Positions 40,366-63,660 of a DNA stretch of 64,000 bases are shown piece by piece. The notes beneath the pieces are model-generated. The model saw nothing but the letters and a program-made list of their open reading frames with translations. It made no database searches and was not told the DNA's origin. This DNA is from Phalacrocorax aristotelis (lineage: Eukaryota > Chordata > Aves > Suliformes > Phalacrocoracidae). Made by a program: the position numbers and the translations under genes. The stretch is taken from positions 48,100,266 to 48,164,265 of the forward strand of contig NC_134279.1 in NCBI RefSeq assembly GCF_949628215.1. Reading direction: 5' to 3'. How positions within the stretch are numbered: position 1 is the stretch's first letter; each line of letters opens with the position of its first letter.

Positions 40366-43300
40366 AAGTAATACTCAAATAAGCTTTTAGTTCAGCTGCA
40401 TCTTTTACATTATATGTAGAGGTAAGGTGCCCTCATGTGGATTTTTTGGTAAAAAAAACCTAGAAAGCCTCTCGTTTCTAGTGCCCTATAGTAGGGAAAA
40501 AAATACCAAACCACCCTGTGGAAACAAATGTTGGAATTACACCAGCTGTACTTGAAAGTAAAAGGCTAACTAGTTAGTTACACCGCTGGGAATTTCCAGT
40601 TGAATATAAACTGCAGAGTAGATGATGCCTGGGCTAGTAGAGTTGATGAGTGAACAGTATTGCTCCAGTGAAGGGGTTATAGGTGCCTGAGACAGGATGT
40701 TCTTGCAGGTATCGTCACTGCTGGAAGCTGCCTTTCTCTGACACCTGGTCTCACAGCATTGCTTGTGTGAAAGCTGGAGCAATTAAATACACAAAAGCAA
40801 GCTGATGTAAGGAACACTATCCCTTTCTCTGTGAAAACAGATTACCCTGGAGTATAAATGGAACAAGTCTACCCCAAAGAATATATTTGTGGACACTATC
40901 TTGGTTAACATTTTATGTGACTGTCACAGAATATCCAGTTACTCTCATGGACTGCAAGCATGCTTATTCTATGATTTTCATAATTGAATATGCAGATGAG
41001 AACTCTGGCTTAACCAGTTTGATGAGTAGCAGTAAATGGAGAGCTAGGAGGTTCACATTTTGATCAGTTCCAAATTTCAGGGCTTTGGCTTCCAGTTATC
41101 CCTTTCCTATATTTGAAATTAATTTATTGTCAGATGCAGGTAGCGCTGCACTCTGTCACTTAGTATGATGAGCTATGTGTGTCTGCTACAGACTCAGACC
41201 AGCAGCCCCGTTCTCCCTGAAGGCAGGGACAAGCTACTAAAACAGTAGCTGGAAGCAACATCTATCCACCTGAAGAACTGAAACATTTGGGAAAAATGTT
41301 TAAATTTAATTATCTTTTGTCTCATGAAGATAGTGTCTCTTTCAGTCTGTCCTGATCATTTCATCTCTCTTCTTTCATGGCCACTTAGACACTTGGTTTT
41401 CCAGATACTTGGTCTGTTTTCTTCCTAGTGGTAAATAGCCAATGTTGCAACCTGTTGACCCATAAGTTTGTAAAGATGATCTTTCTACTCTCTGAAAAAG
41501 TGCTTATTGCAGTAGTCTTAGTTAAAAGTTTTAACTGCCTGCTTCTGCCCTTTCTCTTCCTTTTCTCCTTTTTCCACCCCTTCCTACTGGTTCCTTATGA
41601 GAAGCCTGCTAACACACTGCAATTATTCCTTTTACATTTACCTTGCTGACAAGGTCGCGTATGGCATTTGGATGGTTTTGGAGAAGACCTAAGCTGGCTA
41701 CAAAGATACCAGAGACAACGAGACAATGACAGATTGTAACACACAGAGCTACAAACCTTGGGGGAAGTGTATGTGTGAATGAGCAATAGGAGAATTAAAA
41801 GAAACTCCAGGTGAGCATAAATGAAAGAAGTTACTATATTTGGGGGGGGGGGGCGGAAAAAAACCCAAAGGAAAAAGGCAAAACCAAAGTGAGGAGTATC
41901 AATGCAGGAAAATTCTACTGCAGGGAGAGATAATACATAATACATACGAAAACACCGCTAAACAGCTCCTTATTTCTGCTTGAATGCTTATGCACAAGCA
42001 CACCCTGTGGGAGATGCCAGGCAGCAGCACTCTTCATAAAGATACTTGGAGTAAGAGTTTGAAACTGTCAATGAAATAACCATTTGCCTGAAAACAGCTC
42101 TGCACTGAGACCATGGCGCTCAGCATAACACTTGCTGAAAGTGTAACCTAAAACCCAGCCATCAGCTCTGCAAAGCTAGAAAACAGAAGACATTGCAGAT
42201 AGTCTCCCATTGCTGTTTGAACTTCAGTCAGATGAGCCTTTATTGTCACAGGCAATTGATACCACTGCCCCAATACTTTTTTTTGCACCTTTGGAATAGT
42301 TAGTCACAGACAAACTGCAGGCAAAAGTCTGCATCAAAACCATTATTCCCTTATATCTCACACTTGAACACTGGGAAACCTGCCCTGAATGGCCTGGTAA
42401 TATGCCCTCCTAATAAAGACAAACCCCACATACCATGCACCACAGACTGTACTGCCCAGCTCTGAAAGGACACTTCCTGGGGGGGCGGGGGGCAGGGGCT
42501 GAGGTACACTGATCTTTTGGTTGAGATAAAGTTATGAACTTCAGGTGGGTCTGAAAGATAAGCCTGTCTCTAAAGAGCATAGCCTACTGCAGAGAGTGGG
42601 AGGGGTAGAGTCTATGACAGGAGACTGAACATTCCTTACCTTTCTGAAGGTGACGACCTCCACACTCTGCCCTACACTTATGTAAGAAGCAGCCATCAGC
42701 TCCTTAAAAGCCATAGGGAAGAGTTTAAGACATGGTGAGAAGAATAGCAGAAGGAAATAGCCTTGCTAAGTTGTTAAAAAAACAGAACAACACTCCATCT
42801 GCAGGGATGCCACAGTTACAGTTGAGATGATCTCAGCTGGTCATGGAGAGTCCCACTAGCCAACCCAGGATATCAGGGAAAGAAGCATCATGCCCCAGGT
42901 GACAAACCTCAGCCACCTGAGGTCCCCTTATGAAGTCCCTCTCACTTTAAAAGTGAGAAATCTCTCAATGGCATGTTCTGGTCCTAAGAGACACTTTGTG
43001 GAGAGAACCAAGGCCTGTAATTTTTGTTCCAAGCTCTGACCACAGATAAGTTCTCTCCACTGTATATGATTTTTGTACACAGTCAGAACCCAAAACAAAA
43101 ATAAATGGGCTCTGGCAAGTAACACAGGTGGCCCTGGAATCAGAAGTGACCACTACAAGATTCAGTGTTGCCAAACCCTGTCTCGTCTTGGCCAGGAGGG
43201 GAGTTACCAGGAGACATAGCAGCTTTCTTGACCAAGGTATTAGAACCATGCATCCTGTAGGCAAACCAGATCTGTATCACAAGTATTAGCAATCCCTGCC

Positions 43301-44869
43301 GATATCTGAAACAGGATGACCTCAACATAACTTCAGTCCTGGAAGATGGCTCCACATGCAGCTTGATATTTCTGTATTTCCTCATTCAAGAGGTGATGAT
43401 GACATAGCTCATCCACTATTCTGCTCAAGACTTCGAGCAGGTAAACAGCACAAACGTACTCAGTGTACTGTGTTCATAAGACATACCATTTTGGTACTGA
43501 AGGAGCCTTTTCTTCTCCCTCACCATTTGGCTTGTTGATCTATCACTGTGTATTCATTATTGCCTGTATATAATGGTCATGACTGCACAGCTAGAAGGCA
43601 TGATGTAAGTCACTGCCCTCCCCTCTATCACACTGATGTGCAGAATGTGCTCCAGGGAAAGCCACAAGCTCCCATCTGCCAGGTGACTCAATGAGCTGCC
43701 CAGGTTGGGAAGGCAGGAAGTTATTTTTGTCTATTGACCACAGAGAACAAGTAAAAGCACTGGGATAAAAACATTATTGGTGACCTGTTAGAAGGAAGTG
43801 TCTCAGGCTTATTACAGGGATTTATCCTGAAATTCATCAGATTACAATCAGGAAAATGCAGTCCAATGTAAAGTCTACATACATCACAGAAGACATATAA
43901 ATCCATCCAACCACTTGATTCAGGGCAATCAGACAAACCCTCATCTGAGTGGCAGGATGACAGCAGAGATCACAGAATCACCTCATGATGCTTCAGGATC
44001 TTCAATAAAGACTGCAAACAATCTGATAGAAGACAGTCTCTGGCACAGGGTAAAGCCCATATGTTCCATATGAGGAATGGCCTGTGTGATGCTTCCAAAT
44101 TATCTTCAGTCACGAAGGTTCACTGGGATTAAAACTGAGTTCTAAAGGACTCAGTGGTCTGCTTGGGAAAATGCCCTTCACATGTCACCTATCCAGAGAG
44201 GGATGCATCATCACTCCCTGTTCCTCTCATATACTCAATGATCTAAACTAGGGCCTTCTTTAAGACCTTCAGTATTGTGGAAAGTCTACACAGCAGAATC
44301 CTATCCTGGAAGAAACAGAGCCCACAACGAGGCAGGGACACTGCCAGAGCAAAAACATGACACAGGCATCACAGTCCAGTTCTCACAGTACTGAGGTCAA
44401 TACACCAGTGCTGTCACCCAAACCAGCAATCCTGTCCCTTCAGCAGGGAGACTGGCTCCTACCTGAAACCATGTGTCAACCCAGTGTGGCAGTTCATTTT
44501 GAGGAAGCAAAGCAGCTTGCACTTTTCTTTCAAAGAGATCTTCTGGAGGGGGGGGAAATAAAAAAAAGTAAGTAGACGAGAACATAAAGTGGTAGCTTAC
44601 AAAAAAGACAGAAAACAAGTCTATTAGGCTATAAAAATCTTGATGAGATTATCTAACTTAATGAAGACCTGTTAATATGTCTTACTTAAAAAAAAACAAC
44701 ACCAAAGTCACTAACAGGTAAAGCATATTAAGGACTAAACCGATTCTTTGCATTTTCCTCCCCTACATGTAGTACAAAACATTTCTCCCATGACCTCCTT
44801 TGCACTTCAATACCAACTACAAAGTTCTGAAAGAAGCCACTGCAATGACCAACAATTAATGTTAAATAT
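40366..44869. other. Intergenic DNA between SLC25A4 and CFAP97
   Basis: No gene is supported. It contains a G12 run (41842-41853), a G-rich quadruplex-type cluster (about 42480-42500), and a weaker CTCF-like match near 40428-40440 (minus reading CCACATGAGGGCAC). Transcription from the two flanking genes converges on this interval. Confidence 0.5.
41842..41853 (+). repeat. G12 homopolymer
   Basis: Run of 12 G followed by CGG. Prone to sequencing and length error. Confidence 0.9.
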
Positions 44870-44875
44870 TTTATT
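44870..44875 (-). terminator. Candidate distal polyadenylation signal of CFAP97
   Basis: Minus-strand AATAAA about 1.74 kb after the CFAP97 stop. Other minus-strand AATAAA hexamers lie at 45602-45607 and 46291-46296. The last is about 320 bases after the stop and would give a short 3' UTR. Which is used cannot be told from sequence. Confidence 0.3.
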
Positions 44876-46615
44876 TCTTATGATTTACAAAAATGACATA
44901 TAAAATTGACAGTCTTTCATACCAAAGTTAAACAAAATAAGAGGAAGCGATTAAAAGTAATCCATTTGTGAATTCCTTCACAGAAAAGAAAATCATCATA
45001 CGAACATTCAAAAGTATTTAAAACTGTGACCCTGATATTCACATTCAAGGACAAAAAAAATATCTTTAAATAGTGAATAATTTTAATTAGCACAATAGTA
45101 CAAATAAATACAGCAGCACTATGCAAAAAATTCCTTACGGTCCCTATCAATGAACAATATTTGCAATAAAAATCTGTTTGCCAGAACGCTGCTTAAAGTT
45201 AAAAGTTCAAATATTGTCAAACAGCTACATTTGATCTGCAGGTCACCAGGTGCAGAAGCTCTGCTGAACTATCACACAGGACCAAGTAAAAAGTTTGTTA
45301 CAATGCAGAATACCTGAAAGCCTAAGCCCTCATGCAAGCACAAGCAAAGAATAATACACTTTCCTTTTCATAGGGCTAAAACCCAGAATACAGCTTTTTT
45401 TTCTTTATGCATAATAGGAAGAGATTTTGTGTCTCTCTTCTGGGAAGAAGCTGGAGAAGCAAGCAGGGTTCCTACAATATCCATGGGTAGTAGCTACAAT
45501 TTATGCTCTTTATAAGACTACAGTCCTACAAAATAAGCTCACTGGAAGTTTGCCTTTACGTATAGAAATAAAGCATACCACCTACTATTTGCGATTACCA
45601 ATTTATTTAAATTTTGCTCCCCTTGTAAATGGATGTTACTGCTGAAGCTTATCTGACACTACCACAAATATTTGGTACGAACATGACATGCTTACTAACC
45701 TGTTTTTTAGTAACAAGATTTTCTGTTTTGTACTCTTTTTTTTTTTAAATCCTGGTTAGTAGTCACTCTCAAAATCAGATGTTCCAAGTTTCCTGCAGCT
45801 CAAGTTTACATCTTCCCAATGAGAAGGGCAAGGATCTGCAAAAGCAGAGCCATGAAATCTTTCCCTTGCTTAGTATTCTCTAGCTTGGGAAGTAGCTAAA
45901 ACTTACTCTTGTTTCAGGTGAGTCTGAAACTGTTGTTCACTTCTGTCTTTACTCTTGTTCAAATAGCATCAGATGCTTCTTTCCTACACAAATGTCCCAA
46001 TACAACTTCCAAAGTTCTTTTAAATCTGGAAGAGACACAGCCTTGAGGACAAAAGAAACGTTCAACACCTGGAGTACAAGAGTGCCAGAACAACATCTTC
46101 TGCAGCCTCAGTATTCCAGCTAACCATGCAGGAATACACATCTGCTTTTCACCCCTCCATGCTGCTGTAAAAAGATTCTTTCAGTCACGAGAACATGACC
46201 CACAAAGTTCAGAAGGCTTACCTAACGCAAGGATGAAAAGCAAGGACAATCTAGGAATTAAGCATATGCTTAGGAGTTTAATGCAATACTTTTATTTTAA
46301 AGTTTTTCTTTACATCTTGCACCTATAGTGCAGCAGTTCTGTCCTTCCATGTTATGGATACAAATTCCACTTATAATTTGAGACTAAAATAATAAGTAAC
46401 TTGCCTGTTTAAATGCCTCCTTCTCTTTCATAAGTTCTTCCTGTCATGGAAAACACTGACTGAAGTGGAAGTGTTCAGTTAAAACCACTTTATAAACAAT
46501 TATATCATATACGATGGACTGAACAATACAGGAAATATTTTTGCACAAAGAATTTACAAAAGCACTAAAAATAGAAGTCTGAGGATCATCTCAGAATGCA
46601 AGGCAAAGAATGCAC

Positions 46616-56758
<10,143 letters not shown>

Positions 56759-58186
56759 TCAGATTAAAAAAACCAAACCAAATACAAATCTTGCATTTTA
56801 TTGTTAGTATTTATTTACAGACCTGAAAAAACAAGGTACATTTCACCTCCCCTATCTGAATTCCCGATTTATGCATTTCAGAATTTTTCTGAAATCAATG
56901 TAGTGTCCTCAGTACATTGATTTTAAACAAATTTCGCCACAAAAATCAAGGCTAATTTTTGCCTAAGTTAAAACCCATCTGCTTCCTTTTCACTAGGAAT
57001 CCCCCTCCTCCCCATTTATGACTGGTAATCCAGAGGAACTGAACAGGTGCAGCAAACAACTGAGCAATACAAGAGAATCAGCAAGATGCACACAGACACT
57101 CTGTAAGCATTTGTGCAGAAAAATATCTTGTTATTTAGAAATCAGAATATAAATCAGCCTTATGCAGACAGTCATTTCTTCTGCATGGTCCGTATTCCTG
57201 ACCCCACCTGATCCCTACCTTTATCAGTATGCTTGCCTGACTTCTACAGTGACACAATATGCTCAGACTTCTATCCTCAAATATTTTAACTGTAGTTACT
57301 ATGGAACCAGTAATCAGCACAGGCAATTTTATATATATCCTAATGGGGCAACCATTATACAGGACTAAGGCAACATTGAACATCATTATCATCACCACAG
57401 TGGTATCATTTCTGGCACCAGTAAGAGCATCAGAGGAGCTTTCCAAGCAATAGAAAACAGAGCTTCAGGAAGCCAGGACTAGGAACAATTTACCAAACCA
57501 AGAATGAAACCATAAATTAGTATTTAGATGTTTGCACATGGAAAGAGATTTAAACTTTGCTCCAAAAGTATTTAAAATATCTTTCTTAGCTGAGAGGCAG
57601 AACAGAAATGATGTTTCAGACAGGAAACCGGCACTGGGGAAGCATGGCTCAGAGACACAAAATGCATTTCCTGAAATGATTTTGTCGATCCTTTGCTCCT
57701 GAAGTGTTGGTGCAGGAATTGCACAGGGAAAGATGAAAATTACATTTAATGGATGAAGAGAAATAAGCGAGCATACATAACAGAAGGAAAATTACTGGGA
57801 CCAGGCAATTTAAACCACTAAAAGAAGGACAAATTAAATGAGGATATGAGGTTTCAAGACAAAAGAACAAAGAATGCAAAGAATACACAGCAAGGCAGAC
57901 TTGCACAATTGCAAGGTAAGATAAGGACTGGAAAATTTCACTCTCAGCCAGAGCTTGCTATGTTTATTATAGTTCCACTGAAGCTTTGCTATTGACGTAT
58001 TTCTAAGCCTTTGCTTTCTAGAGCTCTGCAATAGATCTTCTGGCAACTGTTTTAAGAGCTTTGCTGTCATGGGATTACCAAATCAAACAATTGCATTATC
58101 TATGGTACAGGAATGGTGGGACCAGGTTAGATCAAATAGATTTTTGGAGCTGAGACACAGATGAGGATGCCTTTCTCAAGCCATTA

Positions 58187-58388
58187 CACAGAATCACAGA
58201 ATGGTAGGGGTTGGAAGGTGCCTCTGGAGATCATCTTGTCCAACGCCCCTGCTTGAGCAGGGACACCTAGAGCAGGGGGCACAGGAACGTATCCAGGCGG
58301 GTTTTGAATGTTACCAGGGAAGGAGACTCCACAGCCTCCCTGGGCAGCCTGTGCCCCTGCTCTGTCACCCTCACAAGAAAGAAGTTTA
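58187..58388 (-). mobile_element. CR1 3'-end fragment, about 200 bp
   Basis: Plus-strand reading begins ACAGAATCACAGAATGG, GGTTGGAAGGTGCCTCTGG and TCATCTTGTCCAACGCCCCTG, and runs to AAGAAAGAAGTTT. This is the complement of the CR1 3' end. The copy is minus-oriented and heavily 5'-truncated. Confidence 0.93.
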
Positions 58389-58510
58389 AACATGAGGTTT
58401 AGGTGGAACTCACATTACTCCAGTATCACAGTGCCTCCAGAAGATACCCCTTACTCTTACCCCTAAAATCCCCACACAAGCAAAATAAGCATCCAAAGCA
58501 GAAGCAGAAT

Positions 58511-58528
58511 GGGGGGGGGGGGGGGGGG
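58511..58528 (+). repeat. G18 homopolymer
   Basis: Uninterrupted run of 18 G followed by ATGATGGGATGGGG. Strongly quadruplex-prone and error-prone in assembly. Confidence 0.9.
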
Positions 58529-61500
58529 ATGATGGGATGGGGACCCACAAAAACAAACACAAAACCCCAGGCATGCAGTAATATTTCCTCAGCAAACACT
58601 TCCACATCAGCACTATTTTGCCGAGGGATGTCTGAGGCAGCCTTTAGTAGTTTAAAAACCTCAAAGAACAATGAGAGTGTTCTTACTTCAAAGCAAGATT
58701 AAATGAAATCTTTCTTGCAGTATCTCAACTGAGTTTATTCCAGAACTGATGCAGGCAAATATTGCTACTTTGAGGAATTTAGAAACAGTATCCAGAACTC
58801 AAAATCCAAACAGTTAATGAATTTCAAAATCTCTCTGGAAATAAGTAAGCTTGCACCACCAATATGCTTGCCAGTATCAGCAAGAACTGCCCCTAGGCAG
58901 CTCTAACTGTGAGGTTGTCCCCATTAGCAAATATTTTTTTAATTTGTGAAAAGAAGATGCAAATCACCTCAAAACCAAGACACAATGCAAACTAGTGCAG
59001 ATCAGGTGTGCCAACCAACAGGTTAATGAAGTGTAAAGATGCTTTTCAAGACATTTACAATTTAGTAAGTTATTCTAAAAGGAAAACTAGTACAGCCATC
59101 AACACCATTTGAGGAGACAAACCTGGGATGAGACTCATCTGGATACACCTACAAGGGACAAAGAAATGCACAGAAAATAACCAGAGCCACACAATTTGCA
59201 TGATAACATCAAGCTGCAGTGTACTACTCAGAAAAAATAATTAACTCTATCCTTATGGGAACATGCGAAACCAGCACTGCAGAACACAGTTGGGAGAAAG
59301 TAATTTGAGCAGCCATCTGAAGGAGATATTATATATCATGTTACTTAACTGATAATTGTATTATTACAAAGCTATGAAAAATTAATTCATTTTTTGCCAT
59401 ACATCCACAGCATCTCACAGGTTAAACAAGACTGCACATCATATGCAGGAGTGGAAATCAGGTTGTGGCAAAGAACAGTTGTTCAACTGAAGTCTTCATC
59501 TAGCTTTGTGGCACCAATGCTATTGGTGATGCAGTCTCTTGTAAGGGACGTTTAAGCTCTGAATAACTGTCACTGCAAATTCCTAACAGCCCTTTTCTTT
59601 CTGTGAAAGGTGTGAACTAGTCAAATTCCATTTAGAGCAGTCGCATTCTGAATGAGGACGTTTTTAGTTAGAAATACAGGTTTCATGTCTTCACTGTTAC
59701 ACAATTGTTTTAATTCTCTATAAGGTAGCTGGCTATACTTTGGTGGAGAGTGTATACTCTTGTGATGCAGCTATGAACTACGACCAGTAAACACGGATTA
59801 AAAATGCTCAGAGATAAATAAGCATCAGGTAATTACTTATCTTTTGACTTGCTCATTTTTCTGGAAAACTGCTGTCAGCTATGATGAAAAAAAAAAACAA
59901 CAAACAGAGCAATGACATGGAACAAACACCTTGCCCTCTCCCCTCAACGCTGGTCAGTAAATGCTTTTAGAAATAATGATTCAAGGAGCCCTGCAGCGAC
60001 TGCTACACGCAGGGCTCAACCAGCACTGCACTACTTGGTCACTCAGATCTCCTAGGGGGCAGTGGCATGCAACTTCTGTAGCATTAACCACCACCGCTAT
60101 TTTACCAGAAGCTCTCAGGCAGTTAGGATTAATACATATCCATGTACATTTCCACGCATTGCTCTGCTGGATACTACTTTTTATATATGCGTAAAGCATG
60201 AAAAAATTTTACTGACCAACTTCACTCTCACCTTCCAGCTTCTTCAGTCACATCCCCCCGACACAGTCTTTTTTCATTCATCTCTATTTCTTTTTTCCTC
60301 CTTTCCTTAGTCTCTCCTAAGCCTTTTTCCTTTCAATATATTTTCCTTCTATAGTTCCTCATCCACACCTTTTATGACCCCACCACAAAGACAGCCTTTC
60401 CCACTTGCGGCAGGCAGAAAAGAGACTCCAGCCCACTGTCATCCATATGCTCTTCATTCTTAGCCTCATTATTATTTATTATTTATCCTTACTTAGTGTA
60501 GAAACTAACCTTACTATGGCCAACGGCTTTCTGACAACTCTAGAGGTTATGGGCTTACTAACAGTGACAATATCAAATCTATCACAACTCAAAAGAAACA
60601 TAATAAAGTGAAAGAACTGTTAAGATCACCATGAAGGTTCTGCTGTGAAGTTACTCAGTGAAGCCCGAGCAGAAGACTGCCAAAAACTAGTAACTAATCT
60701 CTTGATGTATCATTGAATTACAGAACACACATTAATTTTGCACCAAAAGTTCAGACCCAATACAACATGTGCAGCAGCAACTATTCTTCAAGGGGATGTG
60801 GTAAAAAAAAAATAAATAATTAAACTCTCCAGTTCCTCACTAGTTTCTTCAGTTCCTCAACTCATCTTTTTATAGCCTTCTGTGTGAACCACCACATCTG
60901 AAATTTCACAAGTAGCTCTTTGCAGCAACAGTGCTACAATACACCAAGGCATTGCATCAGATAACACATCAAAAGTAGTTGGTTTGTTCTTCAAGATGAT
61001 AAATTCATAAATTAGAGTTGTGTCTTACTTATTTAAGATCTATGCTAAGGAAGAATTTAAGCTGCAAACACCACCTCAAAACAAAACATAACTGACTGAA
61101 GCCTATGCATAGATAACCTTTTCTAAATCACAGCAAATGCAACACTGATCTCCTTAGGAAATGTGTGACAGGAGAGTTCAAGTTTAGTACAAAAAAGACA
61201 AGCAACAGAATGCATACTGTGTCACTGAAAGAGGGTCACTAATACTACAGGGTAAGTGCTTGCTCCTAGTGAAGCAAGCAGAGGGTAGGAGACATCCATG
61301 AAATCACTGCTCCTTAGACAATGCTCAAATAAACCACAGTAGCAATCTAACGATGCAGTGAGCAAAAGGTTCTGCAGGTCTTCCTGAAGCAGAGGTGACA
61401 CTATTTCCACAGTCCAGAAATGTCCAAAAATGAGGTTTCTGACCCCAAAACTTCAGATCAGCAGTAGTAGTTTCCATTACTTCCAAAGTTACCTGGCTGA

Positions 61501-62278
61501 AAGTCTGTCCAACCTGCACTCTGCAGAACACCACTTATACAGCATCATACTCCTATTCTCTGCACACCTACTATGACAGAAAATTACCTAATCCACACCA
61601 GGTATGTATGTCCTATAAGCACTTCAACATGCACTGACAACAACTCTGCTTTTGTGGCAAAGGCAGTAGGTGTCTAAGTTAGGTCAGCACAGGCCTACAA
61701 AACCAGGAACAATTCACCATCAATAAACAAAAAAGAATCAAGATCCCATGTAAGAGGTAAATGCATTTATTCTAAATGCTATTCAATATTTCAGGTACGG
61801 TTTGTGTTCTATAACTCAAATATTTGAGTTTCAAAGTTATTTCAATTATTCATTCAACAATGCACCCACACTACTCTTCAACCACAATGCATAAGTGTTT
61901 GAATGGTTTATCTGACTATTTTTGCAGTGGCCAATGACAACATGAAGCAACATTACAGTTTAAGGTTATGATTGAACGTTCTGAAGAGTTTGTAAGTCTT
62001 GGAACAATTAATTAATCATATGATTTACCTGTAGCTTCATACTCTATCAGTGGGTAATAAGTAATTTAACTAAATCCCTACTTACCGCTTCATTATCAGC
62101 CAGACCATAAAACAATAATATGGGGGAAGGTGATAAACAAGCAGCAGCAATTGCATAAAGACTTGCACAGTGTGCAGTTCTACTCTCATTTACTGGTAAG
62201 CAGGAGAAGAAAATTCTCTGTTATTCACAGGATTTCTATGAAAGCTGGTTTCCATGGAGAGACACCTGACGTTCTTTT

Positions 62279-62428
62279 AAGCAATAAACAAGCTGTTTAT
62301 TGCTTTCAGTTTGTGAGCATTGAAATGACCTTGCAAAATGATAAAGGCCAAACCTTAGATAAAATACAAATGATAATTAGCAAGTCAAATGCATTAGGAC
62401 AGGATGATACAGCTGTCCTAATGGCATT
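62279..62428. other. AT-rich segment with two hairpins, candidate conserved non-coding element
   Basis: Two separate inverted repeats lie within 150 bases. The first is AAGCAATAAAC / GTTTATTGCTT (62279-62289 and 62295-62305), a perfect 11-bp stem with a 5-base loop. The second is AATGCATTAGGACAG (62388-62402) with CTGTCCTAATGGCATT (62413-62428), 15 pairs with one bulged G and a 10-base loop. Between and around them are homeodomain-like TAAT/ATTA cores. The plus strand has a chance open frame of 125 codons over it (62130-62507), with no recognised domain. A regulatory role is inference. Confidence 0.35.
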
Positions 62429-63404
62429 AAGGCTAAAATTAAAATCATGCATGTTTCAATGTATCTGTTGCAATCGGAATAAATTGCTGCAGTGCTTACA
62501 CTTTTGAGTTTGCCTGATGTTTTATACTGCTCCACTACCACATCTGTAACACATTTGAAAAATACGAGAGGATTAAATCACAGTTCTTCACCAATGTCTA
62601 ATAGTTTCAATCTATTTCCCTGTAGTACCTCTAAACAAGTATTTCCTAGAATATCCATTATTTCATGTCACAGAACTCCTTAAAAAGAATTTTGAAGAAT
62701 TTGTGATTTGATGTTTTTTTAAGAAAAGGAGAATGTACTTTTCAAGTATAAATTTTCCTCTTGAAAAAATTATGCTTAAATAGGGCTGCTAGTTATTTCT
62801 TGATGACATTAGAAAGACAGATACCTTAGAGGTGCAGAATTTTTTTTCCCCAAATTGTGCGTTTTCTTATGGATGTTGGGAAAGTTTGGATCTCTTTACA
62901 GTCAAAGATTTTTCAATCTGTTTTCAAACTCTAAATATAAGAATGAGCTGGTAATTGCTCTTCTACCTCAACATGAGTTACTAGACCTGTGAAAACAATA
63001 CACCTATACACATACACACACAATTAGTTCACACTATGAACATATAGACTAAACAAAACTTAGTGAAAAAGCTGTACATGTTTAGCTCAACTGCAGAGTT
63101 TGAGTGTTTATGTATATATTTAGGAGCCTACTTTAAATTTAGGTATTGTTTACCAGTTTTTCTACAAACACACTAGTTCAGCATGAATGAGCACACAGAT
63201 AACAAATCCCTAAGAGGAGAAGTTTCAGTTATAAAAAAGTTACTTTATTTTCCGAGTGACAAATTATAGTAAAAAAAAAACGTTAAAGCAATTGCTACAT
63301 GTTCAGTTGAAGCTCCTATTTAGTTTTCTATAATAGCTTTTATTCAGAGTCACAGAGCTTTTACTTTCATAATAATTATATTATAAAAAGTGCTTTTCAC
63401 CAAG

Positions 63405-63540
63405 TGAGCTCTGGCTATTTTACAATAGAAAATCTAAGGCACAGAAGAGGCAAAACGATTTATCAGAGAGCATATAGGTCAGTGAGTGCTTCAAAGATAG
63501 AATCCAGATCTTCAGCCTGTGGCCCATTGTCCTACTTACC
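63405..63540 (+). mobile_element. MIR-like (CORE-SINE) remnant
   Basis: The order ATTTTACAATAGAAAATC, TAAGGCACAGAAGAGGCAAA, ATAGAATCCAGATCTTCAGC and GGCCCATTGTCCTACTTACC follows the tRNA-distal part of the MIR consensus (TTTTACAGATGAGGAAACTG, GAGGCACAGAGAGG, GAACCCAGGTCT, GCCCATGCTCTTAACC). It is heavily diverged, as expected for an amniote-age SINE in a bird. Confidence 0.5.
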
Positions 63541-63579
63541 CCATCGCACCACCTCCTCAGGTTAATAATAGCTAATACC

Positions 63580-63660
63580 ATGGATTTACAGACTAATTCT
63601 CACAGACACTTCTGTGAAATAAGCAGGTATCAACCCCCTTTTACAGAGAAGAAAACATGA
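63580..63660 (+). mobile_element. Second MIR-like (CORE-SINE) remnant
   Basis: ACTAATTCTCACAGACACTT, TGAAATAAGCAGGTATCAAC and CCCTTTTACAGAGAAGAAAA follow the MIR core (TAATCCTCACAACAACCCTG, AGGTAGGTATTA, CCATTTTACAGATGAGGAAA). A further MIR-like end (TTAAGAGACTTGTCTGAAG) appears about 120 bases later, near 63788, so this copy may be interrupted. Confidence 0.5.

Noticed and set aside
62130-62507. 125-codon plus-strand open frame
   Set aside because: No domain, and it overlaps hairpin-rich sequence better explained as non-coding.
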